This document shows, piece by piece, positions 1 through 5,731 of a DNA stretch of 5,731 bases. Below the pieces are notes generated by a model. That model did no database searches, had not been told where the DNA came from, and was given only the letters and a program-made list of their open reading frames with translations. The translations under genes were made by a program, and so were the position numbers. This stretch comes from Bacteroidales bacterium (GTDB taxonomy: Bacteria > Bacteroidota > Bacteroidia > Bacteroidales > JAGOPY01), in the NCBI GenBank assembly GCA_023229505.1, contig JALNZD010000083.1, forward strand, positions 1 to 5,731, in the 5' to 3' direction. How positions within the stretch are numbered: the stretch's first letter is position 1; every line of letters starts with the position of its first letter.

Positions 1-105
1 ATGAACATGAGAATACCATCTAAAATCTTATAAAAAAGAACGAAATGTAGTGGCACAAACCTCTATGCAAGCCATTACTGTGCTGTATATAAATCAATTA
101 CAAAA

Positions 106-786
106 ATGAAGTGTCAAACTCGGGAAACTGGCAGAATTGCCGCCATTCTTGCCCAATTGCCGGAAGCGATGCGGGTCTTTCTCCAGGAGAGCTTTTTCAG
201 CACCCTGACCTATGACGGGGCGGCAGCATTTGGGTTCAACCACCCCCTTGTCCTGGCCTTGCTTGTCATTACGGCCGTTAACATCCCGGTTCATCATATA
301 ACGCGGGAACTTGATTCAGGAACCCTGGAATTGCTTTTGGCACATCCTTTTAAACGCAGCGCCTTCCTCCTATCTTTATGGCTTTCCGGCAGTCTGATCC
401 TGTTGCTCATCATTGTTGCTGCCATGATTGGATCACTCACATCGTTTATCCTTTTTCATCACCTGACGAGTGACATTTTTATCCATATAGTTCAGATCAG
501 TATCAACCTCTGGCTTTTAATCGTCCTGATATTCAGTTATACCACACTGATTGCCGTATTTGGGAAAATGGGAAGCAAGGCCGGCAATTTCAGCGCCATC
601 ATAACACTTGTGTTCTACCTGTTAAGTTTTCTTTCCCAGGTCTGGGACGCCCCGGATTTTACCAGATCGTTCAATATTTTTTCCTATTACGAACCGCAGA
701 AGCTGATGTTCAACAAGGGAAATTTTACACTGGACATCTTAGTTTTAAGTGCATTGATCATGTCTTCCACGACCATACGCCCATAG
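106..786 (+). pseudogene. ABC-2 type transporter permease, truncated at both ends
   Basis: This is the membrane subunit of an ABC exporter of the ABC-2/NosY-like type; the substrate is unknown and no ATPase gene is in the window. The reading frame gives 226 residues with hydrophobic segments at about 45-62, 85-116, 124-151 and 160-179. The signature ELDSGTLELLLAHPFKR lies at 68-84, just after the first of these, as is usual in the family. In relatives, the stretch resembling AAILAQLPEAM (12-22) follows an N-terminal membrane helix; here only about 11 residues precede it and the frame is closed by a TAA at 31-33, so helix 1 seems lost. The last helix begins at LDILVLSALIM (209-219) and then stops, because from about 755-767 the DNA matches the radical SAM gene on the other strand. 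The last few residues are therefore read from foreign sequence. The ATG at 106 is the only in-frame start upstream and has no clear Shine-Dalgarno. Family assignment is fairly sure; a working product is unlikely. Confidence 0.7.
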
Positions 787-1049
787 TTGTGATTGGTTCC
801 ATATACCCAATAAGCGGCTTTAAAATTTCGCGTACGCCACAGGGTTTTGAACATCATTTTGCGTATGTTTTCCTTTTTGTAAATGCTCATCCAGATATCT
901 TTCATTGTAGCCTGAAGTTGCTCCCGGCTCATTTTGGATGTCCCCATAGTAGCTTCTTTAAAATGGTAGTGTTTCCAGTCTTCGGGATAGTTATTCAATT
1001 CAATCCGGTTTTGGTCGCGCAAGCGGAAAAACAGGTCGGTTCCGGGTAC
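687..1049 (-). pseudogene. Radical SAM protein, C-terminal fragment (frame-shifted from the N-terminal part)
   Basis: This is the 3' part of the radical SAM gene whose 5' part starts at 1842. Homologous sequence begins near 1046 with PGTDLFFRLRDQNRI, which resembles the 'TPLPGT-LF--L---RI' segment that ends the radical SAM barrel in cobalamin-dependent family members. A helical tail rich in Lys, Arg and aromatic residues follows (MSREQLQATMKDIWMSIYKK and on to WVYGTNHNYGRMVVEDM). It recalls the C-terminal DUF4070-like tail of such enzymes, which is an inference. It lies one base out of frame with the N-terminal part. Genuine sequence seems to end near 762-767; from there the frame runs about 25 codons through antisense permease sequence to a stop at 687-689, so the native C-terminus is also missing. 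It cannot be expressed as one protein with the N-terminal part without a frameshift. Confidence 0.7.
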
Positions 1050-1842
1050 ACCCGCTTTTGGTAGCCCAATGCAGCACCTCGTCGTTATCGGCAAAATTCA
1101 TAGCGGCCTGTCCGAACCATAACTTATTCAGCTTACGGTCGACCATGCCTTTAAACAGTCTTATGGCTCGTTCCTCTGCCCCCTTGTTGGTATTGACCAG
1201 GTGATCGTCAACAATAAAAAGCATCGGGCGTGAGGTTTCTTCAAGCTCGTCGAGTACGTCCTCCACATCGCGTTCGCGGTATTTTGATCCGCAAAGCTTT
1301 GTCACCGAGCAAAAATCGCATCCCATCGGGCATCCCCTGGATATTTGAATCAGGTCATAAACGTATGGGTACTTCTTAAAAATTTCGCGGCGTACATGCG
1401 GGATATTTTCCACATCAGTTATACCACCCAGGTACATAGGCTTAATACTACCATCCTCAAAATCGGCAATCAATTGGGGCCAAACAACTTCTGCTTCACC
1501 AGTTACCACGGTGTCTACGTAATTTACAACCTCCTCGGTCATCATACTGGCATGAATACCGCCCATCACCGTGTGAATGCCTTCTTGGCGAAACATGACA
1601 GCTAATTCATATGCACGGAGCGCATTGGCTGTGAAAGCAGTAAAACCTACAAGATCGGCTTTGCGAAAGGTGCATTTCTCAAAACTCTCATCAACCAGTT
1701 CAACATCCCAGTGCTCAGGGGTGAGTGCTGCAATAATTCCCAGATTTATCGGCATATAGCTTGTGCTGGGATCGTTGGAGAAACCCAAACGATGCTGGTT
1801 TATCGGGTTTACCAGCAATAACTTTTTTCTGTTTGAGGTCAT
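1000..1842 (-). pseudogene. B12-binding-type radical SAM protein, N-terminal part
   Basis: This is the 5' part of a cobalamin-dependent-type radical SAM enzyme. Residues 7-150 look like a B12-binding Rossmann domain: a KKLLLVNP start, YMPINLGIIAAL, VELVDE, ADLVGFTAFT, GGIHASM and VVTGEAE. The canonical DxHxxG cobalamin motif is not seen, as is common in this group. The radical SAM core follows, with ISRGCPMGCDFC holding Cys171, Cys175 and Cys178, which bind the [4Fe-4S] cluster that cleaves S-adenosylmethionine. FIVDDHLV (209-216) and LWFGQAAMNF (241-250) are later barrel strands. Homology ends at about Cys265 (1048-1050); the remaining residues to the stop at 1000 are read out of frame from the C-terminal part. 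Roughly 75-80 residues of barrel are missing at the join, judged from usual family lengths of about 440-480. The start at 1842 fits the first beta strand, 68 bases after the T9SS gene, so the two may have been co-transcribed. The substrate cannot be told. Confidence 0.8.
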
Positions 1843-1910
1843 CAGGGCAACAAAAATTTACAGGCATTAGAATTCCTCAAGGCAATAAGGATGGTACTGA
1901 TTATTTATAT

Positions 1911-3794
1911 CTAATTAATTATCAGTTTCTTAGTAATGGTCTGATGACTTGTTTTTAAAGATATAAAGTATATTCCAGGACAAAAATTCTCCAGATCAAA
2001 TGAATACATATAATCTCCTGCATTCTTCCATCCCAGTGTTTTGTTGATAACAGCTCTTCCTGAAATTTCCGAAACCATCATGGTTACATGGGAAGCGCGA
2101 TTTATAGAATAGCTCGCATTTACCATACCTTTCGATGGGTTTGGAGAAATAATAAGGGATTCAGATTCTGCACTTAGTGGCTGATTTTCTTCAACTCCAA
2201 CAAACTGTTCCACTTTCATATAGGTCGTCATGTTTTCTATGTAAACGTGATTCTCACCCAAAGCTGTGCCGGGCATTCCATCATTGTTATATAATATGTG
2301 GATGTCATTATCAAACGTGGGATAAGCTACAGGATAAATAGATTCATCGAAAAAATGAGAAAGGTCTTGTGTTAAATGAATAAAAGGTCCCCAATTCATT
2401 CCGGATGGCTTTATACGCATCCAAAGTTTCTTAAAATTCCATTCTGAATTATCATAAGTTTCAGTAGTTGAAGAGAAAACCACTGCGATCCAATTATCCG
2501 GCCCAATTGTTATGGAGGGCATGGTTGATACGCCTAATTCTCTGTAAGACATTGGAAAACCCGTAGATGTGTTTATAAATGTGATTTCTCCATCACCGTC
2601 AACATCCTGGGTCCAGCCAATATAATTCACATCTTCTATCATTTCAGAGGTGGGATAACCATATTGAGGTGGAGCTAAAGCGCTCAGGTCGTCAGAGAAT
2701 GTTGGCATATCTTCATTCCAGTAACCGATTCCATCAACATATGGATAATAAGAATAACCGGTTCCGACAACAGCATGGATAACACGACTGATGCCAAAAA
2801 CAACGTGTGCTTTTCCATTATTGTCAAGAGCGATGCTCGCAGAATTGTCCACACAGAAAAGAGTATCAGTAACAGTAATATTCCAGTCAAAAAAAGGATA
2901 AGGATGTTCCCAGATTACGGTCTTTTCCCAGGAATCACCATTATCGGTCGACTTCATCATAAAAAGGTCATGCCAGGCGCTTGCGACTAAAAATGCGATA
3001 TTATCCCCTACAGGGTTTGCCCAGACATATTGATCTGCTGTGATCTCTGTATAGTATTCGGCTCCTGTTCCATCGACCACTTCATTTTGAAGATCCCAGG
3101 ATGTGCCTCCATCTAATGACCGTGAATATACAATACCAAAGGCTTGTCCCTGATATGCAGCATTGGTGTTTGCCAGCAAATGAATGGTATTGTGGTCATC
3201 ACCGGTAGTGATCATTCTTGGCCATGACAGTGTGGTTGGTCCGTTAGTATAAGTGAATAGTTTCTGATCCCACGAGCCTGTACCTTTATCAGGCCTGGTC
3301 AATAAATACAATTTAAGAGCCGTAAAGTCATGACTTACAACGATTTCACCGTTCGTCCCCCATGGGGCATAAGACGGCCAGCCTGTCCTGAGGGTTTCGA
3401 TTCGCTGTGTAGGTTGAGGTTGTCATTCTGAGCCGTTAAAAAAATTATAGCCAGTTCCCCGGTCGGGAAAGGTGGTTTCACTAAAACCTAATGTCCAGAC
3501 GGCCCCATTGGTCCCATCATCATAACAATAAATCCTGTTCTGTAAAGAGGCATTTGATTGCAGATCATAAATGGTAGTGCCTATGACATCTTCTGTAATT
3601 ATCTCATCCCTCATCGTTGTAATCATTGAGTTCGGGACTTTGTAAACCGGCAAGTCAGGACTTATAATAAAGGGTTTGACATAGTCTGACTTAATAGCAT
3701 AATCCTTAAATTCGAGAGGCAGTGTTGCCCTTTGCTGAGCAATCATGACATCAATAGATAGCATGAGGAATAAAAAGTGTATGGCTGTTTTCAT
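1911..3794 (-). pseudogene. Secreted Asp-box (BNR-like propeller) protein with T9SS sorting domain, interrupted by an in-frame TGA
   Basis: One reading frame of 627 codons is broken by a single TGA at codon 124 (3423-3425). The piece before it (3423-3794) has a signal peptide, with likely cleavage after MIA near residue 19. The piece after it (1911-3422) continues in the same frame with QPQPTQRIETLRTGWPSYAP, so no base is gained or lost. Asp-box motifs SLDGGTSW (226-233) and STDNGDSW (282-289) point to a sialidase-like beta-propeller; ALDNNGKAHVVFG is a further propeller-type motif. No catalytic residues could be assigned. DVDGDGEIT (397-405) resembles a calcium-binding loop. Residues 546-627 form a T9SS type A domain, with SPNPSKG, an SEISGR turn, PGIYFISL and a final KKLIIN, which directs export to the surface or medium. 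There is no ATG soon after the TGA; the first plausible start is TTG at 3311. It may be a recent nonsense mutation, an error in the consensus, or tolerated readthrough. Confidence 0.85.
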
Positions 3795-3955
3795 GGCATG
3801 AAGATTTTAAAGCATTAAAACAATAAAATTAATGAATTTTCTGAAAAAGAATTTAAATAAGTCAGTTGCTGAATTTTATCATTCAATATGAACATTTTAA
3901 GCAACTAGTTGTTTTTGTTTAGAATTAGTCTAAATAATTTATAATATCACAAGTT
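3795..3955. promoter_or_regulatory. Divergent intergenic region with tentative promoter and 10-base palindrome
   Basis: This AT-rich gap separates the divergent starts of the Asp-box protein (-) and the copper protein (+), so it should hold both promoters. For the + gene, TTTG at 3914-3917 and TAATTTAT at 3935-3942 loosely resemble the Bacteroidota -33 and -7 elements, although the -7 match is only partial and the spacing is a little short. The perfect palindrome CAACTAGTTG (3902-3911) directly precedes the -33 candidate and could be an operator. I see no convincing TAnnTTTG element on the minus strand. Confidence 0.3.
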
Positions 3956-5395
3956 ATGAAAAACATTACGATTTTATTTTCAGCTTTTGTAGTGGGTGTT
4001 ATCATGTTAATATCCAATACCGCCAATGCAACAAAGTGGGTTGTCAATGTGCAGAATTTTTCCTTTTCGCCTTCAAATTTACCGAATGTCATAGTAGGTG
4101 ACACCATCAGGTGGGTTTGGATCAGTGGCACCCATACCACGACTTCGACAACCATTCCGGCCGGGGCAGCAAGCTGGAACCATCCCATCACCAGTTCAAA
4201 CACCTTTTATGAATATCACGTGACCATTGCAGGCAACTATAATTACGTGTGCACGCCCCACGCAGGCATGGGGATGGTTGGGTCATTCACGGCCACAGCC
4301 CTCACGCCTATCCTCGTGAGCATTTCTCCAAACCAGGCTTGGCAGGGAGATTCATTCCTGGCAACGATTACAGGATCTAATACAAATTTCAATGGATCAC
4401 CGGCTGTTTCTCTTTCTTTTTCAGGCAATCCAAGCGAAATTATCAACGCAACCAGCGTGACGGTGATCAGCCCTACTGTGCTGCATGCTCAGTTTACCAT
4501 TCCTATATCGGCCAGCGCCGGTCTATGGGATGTACACGTAAACACTTTGGTGCTGCAAGATGGCTTCACAGTGATTGAAGTGATCCCGGCCATAACCTTC
4601 ATGTCACCTAATTTTGCCCACCAGGGCGATTCCTTTAACGGAACGGTATTCGGGCAAAATACTTCCTGGACGGGTACCCCATCGGTTTACCTGAGTTATT
4701 CCGTCAACCCTTCAGAAATTATCAACGGGTCCAATGTCGTTGTTACAAGCAATACTGAATTGACAGCAGATTTCACGATCCCTTCGAATGCCTCCACCGG
4801 AAATTATACCATCCATGTTGATGCGCTTGAACAAGCCAATGGATTCACTGTGCTGGCCACCCTGGTCCCTGCTCTTTCCGGTATTTCCCCTGATAACGGA
4901 AATCAGGGCAACCTGGTACCTACGACAATAACTGCCGAAAACACTTCGTTTGTCGGCACTAATCCTTCAGTCTCCCTGAGTTTTACAGGTAATCCTTCAG
5001 AAGTAATTGATGCTTCAATTGTCAATGTTTTGAACGATAGCCAGCTCGAGGCCATATTCAATATTCCTGCAGATGCCTCAGCAGGAAGCTGGGATGTGCA
5101 TGTCGATGATATGGTCCTTATAGAAGGATTTACAGTGAATTTGTTATCCGGTATAGGTGATCCGCTTGAAACCCTGGTCCGGACCTTTCCAAATCCGGTC
5201 AGCCATCTTTTCTTCATTGAAAATGCAGCAGGGGCTGATGTGACAGTATTCAATACAATGGGAAAAAATATTGTAGCGCAAAAGATCACTTCGGAAATGC
5301 AAGCCATTGACATCAGCCAGCTTTCCCCTGGGATTTACATTGTCAGGATAATGATGAACGGCAATGACAGGGTTGAAAAACTACTGGTGAATTAA
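3956..5395 (+). CDS. T9SS-exported cupredoxin-domain protein with three tandem Ig-like repeats
   Basis: This intact protein of 479 residues is probably a cell-surface or released blue copper protein. A signal peptide occupies residues 1-25, with cleavage after NTANA. Residues 26-113 form a cupredoxin domain: VNVQNFSFSPSNLPNVIVGD, then IRWVW, GTHTT and YVCTPHAGMGMVGSF. The expected type I copper ligands are His60, Cys99, His102 and Met107; the C-x2-H-x4-M spacing equals that of plastocyanin and pseudoazurin, and the His-to-Cys distance is close to that of pseudoazurin. Three repeats of about 93 residues follow (120-206, 213-299, 308-394), each with a 'SP-N/D...QG' start, 'NPSEII/VI' in the middle and 'GFTV' at the end. 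They resemble IPT/TIG-type beta-sandwich domains. A T9SS type A domain ends the protein (about 403-479: FPNPV, FNTMGK, LSPGIYIVRI, VEKLLVN). The ATG at 3956 gives a complete signal peptide; no Shine-Dalgarno is seen. The redox partner is unknown, and a purely structural or copper-binding role is possible. Confidence 0.93.
   Translation: MKNITILFSAFVVGVIMLISNTANATKWVVNVQNFSFSPSNLPNVIVGDTIRWVWISGTHTTTSTTIPAGAASWNHPITSSNTFYEYHVTIAGNYNYVCTPHAGMGMVGSFTATALTPILVSISPNQAWQGDSFLATITGSNTNFNGSPAVSLSFSGNPSEIINATSVTVISPTVLHAQFTIPISASAGLWDVHVNTLVLQDGFTVIEVIPAITFMSPNFAHQGDSFNGTVFGQNTSWTGTPSVYLSYSVNPSEIINGSNVVVTSNTELTADFTIPSNASTGNYTIHVDALEQANGFTVLATLVPALSGISPDNGNQGNLVPTTITAENTSFVGTNPSVSLSFTGNPSEVIDASIVNVLNDSQLEAIFNIPADASAGSWDVHVDDMVLIEGFTVNLLSGIGDPLETLVRTFPNPVSHLFFIENAAGADVTVFNTMGKNIVAQKITSEMQAIDISQLSPGIYIVRIMMNGNDRVEKLLVN
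4313..5137 (+). repeat. Three tandem copies of a repeat of about 93 codons inside the copper protein gene
   Basis: Copies lie at 4313-4573, 4592-4852 and 4877-5137. The ISP/MSP/ISP starts are 93 and 94 residues apart and the GFTV ends match. The copies agree clearly as protein (NPSEIIN, NPSEIIN, NPSEVID; SAGLWDVHV, STGNYTIHV, SAGSWDVHV) but share only short identical DNA, such as GAAATTATCAACG in copies 1 and 2. The duplication is therefore old rather than recent. Confidence 0.85.
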
Positions 5396-5416
5396 AGGTC
5401 AGATCAGTACGCATTA

Positions 5417-5459
5417 AAAAATCCCTAAACATCTTTTATCCAGTTGTTTAAGGATTTTT
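5417..5459. terminator. Bidirectional intrinsic terminator between converging genes
   Basis: Arms of 14 bases (5417-5430 and 5446-5459) pair with a single C-A mismatch around a 15-base loop. An A-run on one side and a T-run on the other give a U-tract in either direction. It lies 22 bases after the copper protein stop codon and just beyond the 3' end of tRNA-Gln, so it can end both transcripts. Confidence 0.8.
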
Positions 5460-5463
5460 ATTG

Positions 5464-5537
5464 TTGCCCGACCAGGATTCGAACCTGGACTCTACTGATT
5501 CAGAGTCAGACGTGTTAGCCAGTTACACCATCGGGCA
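5464..5537 (-). tRNA. tRNA-Gln (anticodon CTG)
   Basis: Read on the minus strand, it folds into a full cloverleaf. The acceptor stem TGCCCGA/TCGGGCA has 7 pairs, the D arm is GTGT/ACAC, and the T arm CCAGG-TTCGAAT-CCTGG is perfect. The anticodon loop is CTCTGAA, which places CTG at positions 34-36 (decodes CAG, Gln). The outermost anticodon-stem pair (27-43) is T-T. The discriminator base is A, and the following CAA shows that CCA is not encoded and must be added after transcription. The gene converges on the copper protein gene. Confidence 0.96.
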
Positions 5538-5541
5538 ATAG

Positions 5542-5577
5542 AGTGTGGGTGTCAGTGTGCAAGTGAAGTGTGGGTGT
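5542..5577. repeat. 11-base direct repeat in the tRNA leader
   Basis: AGTGTGGGTGT occurs at 5542-5552 and again at 5567-5577, 25 bases apart start to start, with a partial GT-rich copy between. It sits between the candidate promoter and the 5' end of the tRNA, in the part removed by RNase P. The function is unknown; it may be simple-sequence expansion. Confidence 0.6.
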
Positions 5578-5731
5578 GTTATTTAGGAGGGCAAAAGTAT
5601 AAATTTTAAGGTTGAGCCCCCTCCGAAAAGTCGGGGAGACGAATTTACAATATTTTAAAACATGTTTGTTTTCATAGTTATAAACAATTGAATGTCAATA
5701 TCTTAATTTATTTTGTATGATTTTTCTTCTT
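5578..5731. other. Intergenic end of window, no gene seen
   Basis: Apart from the candidate tRNA promoter, this AT-rich stretch has no open frame or RNA gene that I can support. The AGGAGG at 5585-5590 is not followed by a start codon at a usable distance. It probably leads to a gene beyond the window. Confidence 0.5.
5592..5599 (-). promoter_or_regulatory. Candidate -7 promoter element for tRNA-Gln
   Basis: On the minus strand this reads TACTTTTG, a full match to the Bacteroidota TAnnTTTG -7 element. It would start transcription roughly 45-50 bases before the tRNA. No good TTTG -33 element is seen at the expected distance upstream, which lowers confidence. Confidence 0.45.

Noticed and set aside
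65..76. 12-base match ATGCAAGCCATT shared with 5296-5307
   Set aside because: It is an isolated short identity inside unrelated contexts with no extension on either side, so it is probably chance.
789..1064. Plus-strand open frame of 91 codons between permease and radical SAM parts
   Set aside because: It is antisense to the well-recognised radical SAM C-terminal fragment and has no features of its own.
1865..1895. Hairpin as terminator between the T9SS gene and the radical SAM gene
   Set aside because: Only about four or five pairs can form and no T-run follows.
1345..1958. Plus-strand open frames across the radical SAM start and beyond
   Set aside because: They mirror the minus-strand gene and have no recognisable protein features.
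3423..3425. TGA read as Trp by an altered genetic code
   Set aside because: Only one such codon is seen, TGG is used elsewhere for Trp, and the T9SS domains point to Bacteroidota, which use TGA as a stop. A nonsense mutation or base error is simpler.
4903..5313. Long minus-strand open frame opposite the copper protein gene
   Set aside because: The plus strand here encodes clear repeats and a T9SS domain; the reverse frame shows no domain, signal or recognisable motif.
5542..5577. CRISPR-like repeat
   Set aside because: There are only two 11-base copies, with no spacer array or cas genes.
5585..5590. AGGAGG as a ribosome binding site for a + strand gene
   Set aside because: No ATG, GTG or TTG lies at a suitable distance and no open frame follows.

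Overview
The window looks like chromosomal DNA from a member of the Bacteroidota. Two proteins end in type IX secretion (T9SS) type A sorting domains. The tRNA gene does not encode its CCA end, start codons lack clear Shine-Dalgarno sequences, and a TAnnTTTG-type promoter element precedes the tRNA. No marker allows a finer placement.

The left two thirds (1-3794) hold three damaged genes. First, on +, is an ABC-2 type permease (106-786) that seems to lack its first membrane helix and loses its last one at about 755-767. There it runs tail to tail into a radical SAM gene on -. That radical SAM gene (about 762-1842) has a cobalamin-binding-like N-terminal domain and an intact CxxxCxxC cluster motif. 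It has lost an internal piece, probably around 75-80 codons, at about 1044-1050, and the join also shifts the frame. Upstream of it on the same strand is a secreted Asp-box (BNR, sialidase-like propeller) protein with a T9SS domain (1911-3794). Its single 627-codon frame is interrupted by one TGA at codon 124, where relatives would be expected to carry Trp.

The right third is intact. A 161-base divergent intergenic region leads to a + strand gene (3956-5395). Its product has a signal peptide, a type I copper (cupredoxin) domain with all four ligands, three tandem repeats of about 93 residues and a T9SS sorting domain. A hairpin that can work in both directions separates it from a converging tRNA-Gln(CTG) on -. 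The last 190 bases hold the tRNA promoter and leader, with an 11-base direct repeat, and no gene that I can support.

The genes do not form an obvious pathway. The two exported proteins share the T9SS route to the cell surface or medium. The most notable points are the surface-directed copper protein and the clustering of independent lesions in the left part, which could be real gene decay or errors in the assembly or consensus. I found no convincing evidence for a new multi-gene system.
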